From: Corbicula japonica
Taxonomy: Eukaryota; Mollusca; Bivalvia; Venerida; Cyrenidae
DNA length: 64,000 nt
Direction of reading: 5' to 3'
NCBI GenBank assembly: GCA_038501625.1
Contig: JAZAYU010000009.1
Coordinates: 744,001-808,000, forward strand
A model generated the notes under the pieces. It saw only the letters and a program-made list of their open reading frames with translations. It had not been told where the DNA came from and searched no databases. Below, piece by piece: positions 46,162 to 58,599 of this stretch (within the stretch, counting starts at the first letter, position 1; the number at the start of each line of letters is the position of its first letter). The position numbers and the translations under genes were made by a program.

Positions 46162-48459
46162 ATGATATTTATTGTTATTTGATGACAGTCAGTACTAACA
46201 GTCAATACTAAACATCGGTCTCTGGCGTAATGTCTATAAATTTAATTAATATAAATGCTTCTTATCAGGAGTACAAGTTGTGTTTGGCGTTTAATAGAAT
46301 TTTAAGGAAATTTTAGGTCCAGCTTTTTGTCTTTACTGTTCTTACATTTATTGCGTAAAATAAAGTTACATTAAAATGTTTATATAAAACGTTTATTTGT
46401 GCGAAGTTTTATTGAACTGCATTTTGCCATTAGCAAGATAGTTGTAATAACTTTCTTTTTTATTGATGAAAGTTGTAAGCCCTTAAGACACACTCACACA
46501 TAGTTTATATTGAAAAATTACAGGTTTACGCTGACACAAGACCTGTAAAGTGTATACTGAGGTTAGCCATGTGTAAATATCAAAACAAACTCAAATGAAG
46601 TGTAACATATTGATGGATACTTTGATTAAAGCTCTGTTTCCGAGATTTATTTCTTATTCTAATTACCTTAAGTGGTGCAATTTCTCAAACTTTAGCAAGT
46701 ATAAACGAAGTGAAATGCCGACCATATTTATCCATTCACATAAGTAACAGAAGTATAAACGAATAAACATATACAATACCATAGTAATATGAAGGTGTGA
46801 GACATATAGATGTAACAGAAAATCAAAAAGCAGATAATTGTTTTGGAATTTATAACATCATGAGCTACCACAGACTTCGCGGCTCGGAATCGTTTCCAGA
46901 TGTACACAATGTTCAAACCAGCCAACCGCTGTTGCAGAGTAAAAGGTAACTGGTTTGAATATTACTGATTATTGATTTGTAACAGCCACGTGTTACCATT
47001 TTATTGAAACCCAAATAACCTTAAAGCAGATATACACGAGTTTAATTTTATTCCTGTCACTAATACTCATAAAAGGAGCATAACGACATCAAATTTGTAA
47101 ATCTATTGATTAATCATACTGTAGTCGTGACAAGCGTACTGTATATTTACTGTATTGAACTGCCACAGGAGAGTAATAACACGGTCATTGAGCAAGTCTA
47201 TTTTTATCTCCGGCCGGTTATCGATTAAGGTGATCAAAGGTCATGTAATTTATTCATATGTGACAGTTAAGGGGAGACAAACATTGCAAGTGGCGAAAAC
47301 TAGCTTAAATTAAAAAGGGAATTTGGGGGAAAATACTCATTGCCACCAAGATTTTAGTAACAAGAAAAGTATAACAAACACGTTCCTTGCGATAAGATAT
47401 TTGCTGTAAATTTCACAGAAAATGCTGAACCTTGAGTGAAGTTTCGCTCATCTGACATAACCTGAGCATTCAAAATGTTTAACTAAAACTTTGATTACAG
47501 TGTCAAGGTTTAAATTTGTCAAGGAAAAGGCAAGCATTAATTGAAAAGATTCATAGAAATTCTCATAGTATTTTCATATGAAGCAGTTAAAGCATGCATT
47601 ATATAATCTTGAGCTGGAGGCGGTCAGAAACAGGTGCAGTTTCAGTATCTTTATGATGTATCATGACTAATCTTGTCTGTATATTTATGTTTACAATATT
47701 GTAAAACTAATATGGCTAATTATGTATGTAGGTATTCTTACCAGTAATTAAGTTTAATATACTTAAGGACAATAAAAACGGACGGTGGGGATAATTGCAT
47801 TTTGACAAGGAAAATATACATATTATCAACATTTTTCACAGTTTCATAATACCGAATGCATTGCAGTAATTTAGATACCAAAATTATGAAAATTTATTTA
47901 TAATAAAAAAGTTATTGCGTAATAAAAACTGTACCCCTAAAATAAAAGAAACACTTTTTGCTAAATGTGACAATGAATTGGTTCAATCTGTTTCCTGTTG
48001 TTCATTGTCATTAAGTATATATTATCAAATGTAGAAATTAAATGTATTGTTTTTGTTGTTGTTGTAATTGTTTTTCAGATGCAAGGCAGGTAATGAAGCT
48101 GGGGACGAGAAGGACATTATTATTAATTGATTAGGGCAAATGGTTCCAAATTTATAGTACCATAATTCACAAGAGAAAATCTATATAGGTGCAGCAAACT
48201 TACTATTCCGCCATGCAAAATAAAATGTCTACAGCTAAACGATTGACTTAATTTTCTATACCTAAAGCGGAATGTAAGTGGCTCGAATAGGGTCTGGATT
48301 TTCTTCTGTAGGTCCTTTTCCTCCAACAAAATATCAACTGAATTTGCATGTCCACTTTTAAAATTTGTTTGCTTTGTCAATAATAAAATACAGCCGACCA
48401 CATGCACTTATCCACTTTTTGAACTTATGTTCATTTGTTTTTGGTTTTGGAAAGGGTAA
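46162..48459. other. gene-free stretch with one dispersed repeat
   Basis: Around 46301-46470 there is a repeat (AGGTCCAGCTTTTTGTCTTTA, then GAAGTTTTATTGAACTGCAT and TTTTGCCATTAG). Its relatives lie at 21780-21960 (DUOXA intron 2) and 54230-54400. Near 47275-47345, AACATTGCAAGTGGCGAAAA and GGGGGAAAATACTCATTGCC are the inverted counterpart of sequence at 53990-54075. I see no exon in the rest of this span. Confidence 0.45.
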
Positions 48460-49739
48460 TATATAGTTATTTGGTTTCTTGACAGGGAATGTGAGGATAT
48501 ATTGCCGGTTTGGGTGTCATATTACCCGAGCCGCAGGCGAGGGATAATATGACGCCCAGACCGGCAATATATCCTCACATACCCTTTCAAGGAACCAAAT
48601 AATTGTTTTATTATACTGCAAAGACTTTTTCAGACAAAAATAATTAGAAAACATCGATTTTTTCATTTATTTCGCTTACTTAATGCCGAACGACTTAATG
48701 CCCTTCTGAGAACCTCAATAATTACATATCTGACGTCATTAATTTACCTGTATGACGTCACTTCTATAGAAATTGAATGGACTATCGGTTTGATATTTAT
48801 TTACCAAATTTTAGAATAATCTGATCGTTTTCAACGTTAAAAACCTAACACAAATATTTTCTGTAACAATTTTAATAATCTCTAAGCATACCGGCTTATA
48901 CTTTACAAGATTGGTTTCAAATTATGCATTTTTACGGGAATTCAAAACAAAATGGCGGACGACAACAAAAGGTGGGAGGCCAGAGAGGGAAATTAAGGTA
49001 CGTGCGTTCATATCTACGGCCGATCCGTAAATACGGATATACATCAACGGCAAATTATCCAATCAAATTCAAGCAAATTTCTTTGCAGTATAATAAAAAG
49101 ATTTATTATACTGCAAAGAAATATGCTTGAATTTGATTGGATAATTTGGCGTTGATGTTTATCCGTATTTACGGATCGGCCGTAGATATGAACGCACGTG
49201 CCTTAATTTCCCTCTCTGGCCTCTCACCTTTTGTTGTTGTCCGCCATTTTGTTCTGAATTTCCGTAAAAATGCATTATTTGAAGCCGATCTTGTAAATTA
49301 TAAAGCGGTATGCTGAGGGATTACTAAAATTGTTACAGAAAATATTTGTGTTATGTTTTTAACGTTGACAACGATCAGATTATTCTCAGATTTCGTAAAT
49401 AAATATCAAATCGATAGTCCATTCAATTTCTATAGAAGTGACGTCATGCAGGTAACTTAATGACGTCAGACATGTAATTATTGAGGTTCTCAGAGGGGAA
49501 TTAAGCCGTCCGGCATTAAATAAGAGAAATAAATGAAAAATCGATGTTTTCTAATTATTTTTGTCTGAAAAAGTCTTTGCAGTATAATAAAACAATTATT
49601 TGGTTCCCTGAAAGGGTATGTGAGGATATATTGCCGGTCTGGGTGTCATATTATCCCTCGCCTGCGACTCGGGTAATATGACACCCAGACCGGCAATATA
49701 TCCTCACATTCCCTGTCAAGAAACCAAATAACTATATAA
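48460..49739. repeat. giant 1.28-kb palindrome (foldback element)
   Basis: Two arms of about 638 bp meet at 49098-49101 (AAGA between TAATAAA and TTTATTA). The ends TATATAGTTATTTGG and CCAAATAACTATATA are equidistant from the centre, so insertions and deletions balance exactly. Each end also carries its own 140-bp hairpin (GAGGATATATTGCCGG with CCGGCAATATATCCTC around a GCAGGCGAGGG turn). Arms contain CCGTATTTACGGATCGGCCG and GTGACGTCATGCAGGTAA. No protein is encoded. A one-arm relative is at 1086-1668. Confidence 0.92.
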
Positions 49740-51343
49740 CATCTTTCATGCCATCTATGTATTCATTTTTTATATATATCGTAGAAACGATCTGTATTTG
49801 TCATAATTCACATTTTACAATAAAAACATATACATATACATGTAACCTACATACAAACACGTCATGCAACCAAGTACTATACACGCATTAAGGTGATATG
49901 TACTGTCATAAACTAGAACTCCGCGAGTTGAATGTGTCGCCATACGAAATTTTTGTTAGTCGACATAAACAATGTTAATTAGTTTTTTTGTTGTACAGTT
50001 ATTGTCAATGTATTTGCACAAAATTTACATATACAATAACCTTTTAATTGTCTCATTGCAAGAAACATGCACAACAAGTTATGCCCTTGGCAAGAAATGC
50101 ACTAAAATCAATCAAAGGAGAATAATTTAAAAGAATGACAAGGGATTGATGGGACAAAATATGAGCAATATTGTCGCAAAGCATACTGCTTTTATGGAAA
50201 AAAAAATGAGGCACCTTATACTGCAATCCACACAGGCTTACGGTGGCTGTAGTAAGACTCCAATTCCCCTACATAATTGTAGCTGTCAAAATTTACAAAT
50301 ATTAGATCTTTTTTGTGTTATTGTTTGTTGTAACACCATTCACCATTTGTGAAAGCTTGTAATTTTGCATCAACAAGCACAGTTTGAACTTCATTGAGTC
50401 ATTTGAACTTACAATTACAAAGTTATGTTCTGGATCAGAAAGACTCTATAAAAACTGGAACGAGGTAGATTTACGACTCTTGTGCACAGCCCTTTGAATC
50501 ATTGCAAGAAAAAAGCATACCAAGTTTGGAGTCATTTGAACGTATGGCGACATTTTAACGCTCCGGACAAGAAATGCTCTATAAAAATCAATCAAAGGGG
50601 AATAGCTACAGTATTATATAGTCTGTGGAATTAAAGAAGTAAGGCTCCGGACAAGAAAATCCGGACGCCGTCGCCGCCGCCGACACCACGACAAGAAAAT
50701 CAAATATACGAGGGATGATCCAAAATAACGTAGACTTTTGTTATAGTTTTTATATTATTCAAAATACCAGAATTAAAATTACACAAGCTTTAATCGGAAT
50801 ATGTCCAGCATACTTTTACAAAAAATTAGCAAAAAAAAACAACATCGCGTGAAAAACTATGAACAATTAAAATCATACACTAAGCGGTATCCGGCGCACG
50901 TCAAATTTGATCTCTCGACGTCAACGATGTTAATTCACGGGCGCAGCGTTAGCGAAGCGGCGTATGTTCAAAGTTTCTTTAAATGGACTCCGTCACCGAA
51001 ATGCGATCCCGGGGAACAGATTGATCGAACATAGCAGTGTGTTATTGCTGGTCAAAGCCTCGCATGTGGTCATGAGGCGATCAAGAAATTGGTCTCTTCT
51101 CGCTCTTACCGCCGAAGAACAACCGGGAATGCAATACCCACAGTGTCACGGTTCGTTAGCAACGGGCGTTTACCTGTAAAAATAATTAATTACTTTGTTA
51201 TAATATAACAAGTCTTTGGATAGTTGACACAGTCTCTGTAGCTGTTTACTCAAGTGTAATTAAAATAAATCACTTATTTATTCTTATATGATAAAATGTA
51301 TGACTTCTTAATGATTCAAATACCAAACAAAAAACATTTAAAA

Positions 51344-53161
51344 ACAAGAGGGCCATGATGGCCCTATATCGCTCACCTGACTACAAAAGTACTCTCAGCT
51401 TGTGGTTTCAGACAAGAAGATTTTTAAAGTTTTTCCTATACAAGTCTATGTAAAATGAAGTGACCCCTGGGGCGGGGCCAATTTTGACCCCAGGGAAATC
51501 ATTTGAACAATCTTTGAAGAGTTCCAATAGAGGATGCTAAATGCCAAATATCTAAGCTCTAGGCCTTGTGGTTTCAGACAAGATGATTTTTTAAAGTTTT
51601 TCCTATATAAGTCTATGCAAAATGAAGTGACCCCTGGGGCGGGGCCAATTTTGACCCCAGGGAAATCATTTGAACAATCTTTGTAGAGTTCCGCTAGAGG
51701 ATGCTAAATGCCAAATATCTAAGCTCTAGGCCTTGTGGTTTCAGACAAGAAGATTTTTAAAGTTTTTCCTATACAAGTCTATATAAAATGAAGTGACCCC
51801 TGGGGCGGGGCCAATTTGACCCCAGGGAAATCATTTGAACAATCTTTGTAGAGTTTCACTAGAGGATGCTAAATGCCAAATATCTAAGCTCTAGGCCTTG
51901 TGGTTTCAGACAAGAAGATTTTTAAAGTTTTTCCAATATAAGTCTTTGCAAAATGAAGTGACCCCTGGGGTGGGGCCAATTTTGACCCCAGGGAAATAAT
52001 TTGAACAATCTTTGTAGAGTTCCACTAGAGGATGCTAAATGCCAAATATCTAAGCTCTAGGCCTTGTGGTTTCAGACAAGAAGATTTTTAAAGTTTTTCC
52101 TATACAAGTCTATATAAAATGAAGTGACCCCTGGGGCGGGGCCAATTTTGACCCCTGGGAAATAATTTGAACAATCTTTGTAGAGTTCCATTAGAGGATG
52201 CTAAATGCCAAATATCTAAGCTCTAGGCCTTGTGGTTTAAGACAAGAAGATTTTTAAAGTTTTTCCTATATTAGTATATAAGTCTTTGTAAAATGAAGTG
52301 ACCCCTGGGGCGGGGCCAATTTTGACCCCAGGGAAATAATTATGAACAATCTTTGTAGAGTTCCACTAGAGGGTGCTAAGTGCCAAATATCTAAGCTCTA
52401 GGCCTTGTGGTTTCAGACAAGAAGATTTTTAAAGTTTTTCCTATATAAGTCAATGTAAAATGAAGTGACCCCTGGGGCGGGGCCAATTTGACCCCAGGGA
52501 AATCATTTGAACAAACTTTGTAGAGGTCCACTAGAGGATGCTAAGTGCCAAATATCTAAGCTCTAGGCCTTGTGGTTTCAGACAAGAAGATTTTTAAAGT
52601 TTTTCCTATATAAGTCTATGCAAAATGAAGTGACCCCTGGGGCTGGGCCAATTTTGAACCCAGGGAAATCATTTGAACAATTTTTGTAGAGTTCCAATAG
52701 AGGATGCTAAATGCCAAATATCTAAGCTCTAGGCCTTGTGGTTTCAGACAAGAAGATTTTTAAAGTTTTTCCTAAATAAGTCTTTGTAAAATGAAGTGAC
52801 CCCTGGGGCGGGGCCAATTTATACCCCAGGGAAATAATTTGGACAAACTTTGTAGAGTTCCACTAGAGGATGCTAAGTGCCAAAGATCTAAGCTCTAGGC
52901 CTTGTGGTTTCAGACAAGAAGATTTTTAAAGTTTTTCCTTTCGGTTGCCATGGCAACCAGAGTTCTGCATGGAATTGATTTCTTTGAACAACTTTGGAAG
53001 AGCTTCATGCAAGGAACATTCCTGCCAAGTTTCAGCAAGATTGGCCCAGGAGTTCAGGAGAAGAAGTCGTTTGAAGATTAAGTTGACGACACACGGACGG
53101 ACGACTGACATCTGGCGATCACAAAAGCTCACCATGAGCACTTCGTGCTCAGGTGAGCTAA
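51344..53161 (+). mobile_element. second Helentron-like element with 167-bp tandem repeats
   Basis: The ends are the same as at 7300-10502: AGGGCCATGATGGCCCT hairpin then GCTCACCTGA on the left; GAGCACTTCGTGCTC then AGGTGAGCTAA on the right. About nine units of 167 bp lie between (for example 'gaccccaggg' at 51486 and 51653). The units are more similar to each other than to those of the first element, so each array has been homogenised locally. The tail (52950-53110) matches the tail of the other copy (CATTCCTGCCAAGTTTCAGC, GAGAAGAAGTCGTTTGAAGA). Confidence 0.8.
52943..52958. promoter_or_regulatory. perfect X-box-like palindrome GGTTGCCATGGCAACC
   Basis: This 16-bp perfect palindrome sits between the last 167-bp unit and the tail of the Helentron-like element. 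It agrees with the RFX-factor X-box consensus (GTTGCCATGGCAAC). The equivalent place in the first element (about 10288-10312) is degenerate. Binding is not shown; the match is by sequence only. Confidence 0.4.
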
Positions 53162-55137
53162 AAAACAACAACAAATTTGCTAATTAATTATTAACATACT
53201 TTAAAATATGTAATTTGTTCGGCAATATTCGTTGCACGCTACCTCATCGAGTCTAGAATAGCTCGAAAAGGGCTACAATAGTTGAACTTTTGTCCGCTTC
53301 AATTTCCTCACGGCTTGACGTCACTGCCGTAACGCCGATATTTTTTTACTTACCTCAGGCCTATTTAACGGCTCCTGACCGTAAAAAAACCCTAACTGGT
53401 ACAACTTAAAAACTACAGCTGGGCTACGGAAGTTTTCGTTTGCGTCTTCTATATTATTTTAGCTTTTCATGAGGTGATTTTCGAAGATCATGACGTAATT
53501 TTGTAAAAGCGCGTATTTCCGGGCGATCTGACGACGGCATTTACGTTTTCATGTTGGTGATAGCTCTCTTAAATATTGACTTTTTTTAAAACGCAAAGTC
53601 CGAATGACGTAAAAATTTGGCATGACATCATTCGTATACCGCGCTTTGGTGTTGCGAAGTTTTCCTCTTTTCCTACTAGTAGTTTTGTTTATATTGACAG
53701 GCATTTGCTCTATAAAGTACAAAGGCGATGACGTGCGCCGCCTGCGTGTTACCATGGTTATTCAAATAAGCGACGCGCTTTTGAAATTGATTAAATATAT
53801 GAATATTTTGGCTCAGTTTGTTACGTTTGTGTTCTGATTGAATTTAGTAAATAATTTATTGCGAACGTGTTTAAAATTAAGATGCAATAACAAAAGTCTA
53901 CGTTATTTTGGATCATCCCTCGTATCAAAATCTCTTTAACAGCTTGCAAACATTTACTACATCCATAGCTAAATACATTTATTTACTAAAATCTAGGTGG
54001 CAATAAGTATTTCCCCCAAAATTCATTTTTTGAAATTTTAGCATGTTTCGCCATTTGCAATGTTTGCGATACCTTAACGGCAAAATGAAGTTCAGTACTA
54101 ATTTTCCTACATAAATGTTTTAAATGTATCTTTGTTGTAAGTAACATATAACTCATCTCATGTGCGAATTTAAATTGATTTTTGTGTAGCTAAGTTTCAG
54201 TGTATGGATGTAAATAGAATTGAAGGGATTTTTTAAATCTAGCTTTTTTCTTTACAGTTCTTATACTAACTTTTTGAAATGTATGCAAAATAAAGAAACA
54301 TTAATACAATGTAACAATTTTGGGAAAAGTTTTATTGATCTGATATTGCCGTTGGAGAGTATTTTTTCCTTTTTATCGATGAAAGTGCAATGACAAAAGG
54401 TGCTTTACTATGAATCAGTGCAAGGGAGCATCAGCAATGTTGCATTCACGGTTAAAATTCAATAAAGTTATTACCATGATGAGAACTTAAAGGAATTTAA
54501 CATTCCTTCAATATCTGAATTGGACTAACACTATGCTTAATTGAATCAGCATGAATTGTAAAGGTTAAGTATTCAAAACACAGCAGCTGGCGATGGACAT
54601 TTTGAATATTTTAGAGGTTAGTTAGTGAAATGTGCAGACGAAGAATCTTAACTTACAAGATCAAGTAGCTCAATAATGAATTGACAAGCTTTGAAATACA
54701 GACATTAGTTGTGACATCAACACAATGATAAAACCTTACTTTTTCAATGGCTTAATACCATGTGTTCCAATGATCAACAAATGTTTAATAGCAATGTTCT
54801 AAGGCGAAAAACCGTCCACTTAAAATAATTTTTAAAAATTTCAATAATAATTCTTTAAATTTATATGCAAAATGCTTTTTTTAGATTGAATTATATACAG
54901 AAATGTATATTTTTCGTTGAGTAATCCTTGTATAACTGTAACACATAATTTAATTCCACAGACTATATAATACTGTAACAATCTTTTAATACCATGTGCA
55001 AATTAAAGTATTTAACTATTATTTTGATAATTGTCTAGAGCCTTCTTTTATTTTAAATTTTATTGACCAAGACGCAATTGTCTAAATGAGAGCAACTATA
55101 ATATATATTTGATTGTAAAAGCATGTGAAAAATTAAT

Positions 55138-55350
55138 TAACAGAACAGAACAGAACAGAACATAAATTTTATTTTGACTTGAGCATACAAGCTCATCGTC
55201 ATACATAGAAAAAATACAATTACATGCAATGAGATATATACAATTCTAACATCAGCAAATTAACGATGTAACAGTATTGTTCTTAAGAAATTACATTTAG
55301 TTTAATTTAGTATAAGTGATAATGTCTAGAACATGATGAACGTGACCAAA
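55138..55350 (-). repeat. LINE-like 3' tail on the minus strand
   Basis: On the minus strand an AAATAAAATTTATG signal is followed by a (TTCTG)4 tail. This is the same kind of ending as the LINE at 58.6-60.7 kb, where AATAAAGTTTATG is followed by (TTATG)n. No coding remains upstream. Confidence 0.4.
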
Positions 55351-56085
55351 TTCTATATCATCACTTTTTTTATAACTAGTGTTATTGTTAAGAAACCATA
55401 AATTATTATTAACTTGACTGACTGACTGACACTCTGGTTTAAACCAAATAATCCACTATGCTACCAGGAATATCTTTTTAATATTAGGGTAATAAACCAC
55501 GGACAAAAGATATTTTGTTTATACCATGTGACCCCAACAAAAGCGCATTGTTCCTTTAAAGTATACAAGTCGTGTAATAAAATGTATCAACATATGTTGA
55601 TTGAAAAAAAAACAACAACAACAACAAACCTGTAACTGTTTAAGTGTAAGTTATATTCACCTTAAATCAAAATAATGAGAGTTATAATTATGTCATATCT
55701 CCCTTTAATGACAACGTTGCCTAAAATGTCTCCATGCATGACAAAGTTGGAAACATTGATATTATCCAAGTTACCAAACGCATATGCTAGCATCATTTTA
55801 ATTTTGCATCATTTTAAAAGACATGTAATATCGTCGGTCCTAAATTCAGATAATTGCGAGGATATTGTTGTTTCTAACAGAACATACTTTTTTGACTCTT
55901 CTAGCCTTTTGTAACAGTAACCTTGAGAACTGAACCTTAGAGTAAAATGTTGTATATAATGTGATAACCATATGCACAAAGTTATCTTTATGTATGAACG
56001 TGCATAACAAGTCATAGGGTGCAAACTAGTATCCTTTTTAATAGAAACGTCATTGAAACCAACAAGAAAGTTTATACCCTATTTA

Positions 56086-56765
56086 GACGACAAAAAAGTA
56101 AATACTCTAATTATGTAACAAAAAAGTAAACACTCTGGTAATGTAACAAGAAAGTAAATAAATTCTGCTTGTGCAACAAGAAAATTAATTCGCTGGTTAG
56201 GTAACAAGAAAGTTAATACTGTGGTTAGCAAAAAATAAATTCTCTGATTGTGTGACAAGAAAGTTAATTCTCTCGTCAGGTAACAAGAAAAGTAATACTC
56301 CGATTATGTAACAATAATATAAATACTCAGGTTATGTAACAAAAAGTGAATACTGTGATTATGTAACAAGAAAACAAATTCTCTGGTCAGGTAACAAGAA
56401 AGTAAACAATCTGGTTAGCTAATAGGAAAGTAAAAACTTTGGTTATGTAACAAGAAAGTTAATTCTCTCGTTAGGTAACAATAAAGTTAATACTCAGAAT
56501 ATGTAACACGAATGTTAATACTCTGGTTATGTAACAAGAAAGTAAATTCTCTGGTTATATAACAGGGAAATAAATTCTCTGGTTGGGTAACAAGAAAGTA
56601 AAAAAAGTCTGGTCATGTTAAAATAAAGAAAATAGTATTGTTATTAAACAAGAACGTATAAAAGTCTGATTAAGGAACAAGAAAATAAATACTCTGGTTA
56701 TGCTACAAGAAATTAAATCCTTTGTTTAGGTAACAAGAAAGTAAATACTCTAGTTAGGTAATTAT
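56086..56765. repeat. degenerate minisatellite, about 20 units of 30-35 bp
   Basis: Units follow the pattern GTAACAAGAAAGTAAATTCTCTGGTTAG with many substitutions and small indels. A 'taacaagaaagt' core is visible in most units. No stop-free frame or function is apparent. The flanking 55.4-58.3 kb contains no gene I can support. Confidence 0.85.
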
Positions 56766-58324
56766 TTATTTTAGCGTTCAAAATTTTTACAAAATTTAGC
56801 GCCAAAATCTGGAGTTATTAGTTTGATTTAAGGTTTAACTTGTCCGAAATTTACGCCCATAAACATCACCAAAATGCGTAAAGTTGATCGGAAAATAATA
56901 TGCTTAATAGCCCGATTTATGTGAACATGTAGTATAAAACATCAGATGATGATAGTATTTTATTGCACATTAACTTTTAATAGTAAAGTTCAATCAAGAC
57001 AAAAGAATGCGGCTGTCAAGTTATAGAATTTACAAAAAAACATCATTTTTAACGTGAAGAGTATTCAAACGAAGGAAATATTCATATGAAGCATCTTAGT
57101 GAGATAAATCAGGCACAATCAAGCATGAACATTGGATGAGGTGAAGCGTACCGCAGAGAGAGTTCAGCTTTAACATTCGTTCAATTACTGTCGAATGTAC
57201 CAGTTAAACTGAAGAGGGATTTTAAAAATAAAGGTTTGTGAAAATTACATTTTTAAATTTGTCACAAGAACACTGGTTTTGATTTATTAACTGACATTTT
57301 ATCACAAAATATATTTATTTGCAGAGTTTATTTGTGAGTTCATAAAAAACTTAACAAAATTCATATAAGCTCAAGGGATGTTTATCATGCATCGATGGAA
57401 AATAATTTCTGCTTAACTTCCAACTGTTTGATGTAAAAATATTTTTTTTAAATTATATTATATAATTTTCCACTCAGCTTTATGATTCATTTATTTTAAG
57501 TTGTAGTAAGTGTTTACTTGGAAAACATTTATTTCCGCAATTTTGTTTGGGAGTTCTCGTTATTATAAGCCAAATTAAAATAACTAATAAAAACAACTGA
57601 TGACTTGACGATTTTTTATGGAATATTCATAAGTGCAAGGTATATAAGTGGCCACGTACTGTAAGTAACTCAAACCGAAGTAAGAAAATGTATTGTTAAG
57701 TCAAAAATCATGCATCTAAATTTGGAAATTTTCTATTGGTGTTATTTCACAAAATGATGTATACTACAAACGGACATTTGGTCTGTGAATTTCATTAAAT
57801 TAACTCTAGATTGGTAAATCACTTAACTTAACAGTTAAACCTGCAATTTCAAACGACATCTTCTTTGCTTCATTTGAATATTGTTATATTATTATCAATT
57901 TCGTGATTATACTGGTATCGTATAGCAATCCTATATTGAATGAGTGTCAGGCTTTTGGGGTTCTTTTGGTGAATCTTCGGTTTATCGAGCATACTTAACT
58001 GACCTATAACTAATTAGTCTTCCGTGTTTTCCTTTATATCGTTACCTGCGTCTGTTTTTACCATTTCATTTCTTTGATCTGTTCGGATGCTGCGGTTTTA
58101 TTATTCAAAAAGTAAGACTTGGTTGTTAAGCTCTGGACTAGAGGCATTTATCAGGTATCATTGTGCAGGATAGTTTAGTAAAGGATTCTTTACAATTGAT
58201 GAAGCTCCCAGGTATGTCCGATTAACCCAGCATGATTTTTGTTCTTATTTTCGATAAACTAATGCTGTTATCCATTATGCCCTTTGGAGGCAGTTGAGAA
58301 CGATATTCATACTTTTGAAAATTT

Positions 58325-58455
58325 GGAGTTGCGCTCAACTCGGGGTTAGGCGGCGTGGACAGTAATACGCATTTCCATTACTACTCATGAACAGACTCAA
58401 TGAATCAGAGCCTGCAATATCTTGATATTGGTCGTGTTATGTGGCTTTCAATGTT
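58325..58455. repeat. conserved dispersed repeat with GGACAGTAAT hairpin, copy 3
   Basis: GAGTTGCGCTCAACTCGGGG, then TAGGCGGCGTGGACAGTAAT and CATTTCCATTACT, then CAGAGCCTGCAAT and TTGGTCGTGTTATGTGG. It lies just before the LINE remnant, with copy 4 just after it (60792). Confidence 0.7.
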
Positions 58456-58599
58456 TCTTGTGTTTTCTATTCAACTTATTGTAACACGTAGACAAACCTA
58501 TCAATTCTATGATGTTTTCTTCCACTTGAATTAGAAAACACTGCAATTAACGCTGAAATTCCAAAAAGTGAAAAGAGATGTTGTTTAACAATTAGCAAC

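Larger units (their letters stand above)
50709..53922. mobile_element. mariner-type TIR element interrupted by a Helentron-like element
   Basis: It has perfect 36-bp terminal inverted repeats starting CGAGGGATGATCCAAAATAA, flanked by TA on both sides (50707-50708 and 53923-53924), as Tc1/mariner elements are. Without the inserted repeat element (51344-53161) the body is about 1.4 kb, the usual size for mariner. The open segments at 50801-51179 and 53549-53837 show no transposase motif I can recognise, so it is either very decayed or non-autonomous. Confidence 0.7.
50609..54980. mobile_element. outer inverted-repeat pair bracketing a nested transposon cluster
   Basis: TACAGTATTATATAGTCTGTGGAATTAAA at 50609-50637 is exactly repeated in inverted orientation at about 54950-54978. 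Between them lie the mariner-type element (50709-53922) and the Helentron-like element inside that. The pair may be the ends of an older element; no target duplication or transposase was identified. Confidence 0.45.

Noticed and set aside
50801..51034. 77-codon frame inside the mariner-type element
   Set aside because: I could not see a helix-turn-helix or DDE/D pattern, so it was not called as a transposase.
55430..55440. Short GACT tandem run (TTGACTGACTGACTGAC)
   Set aside because: A trivial microsatellite of four units with no context.
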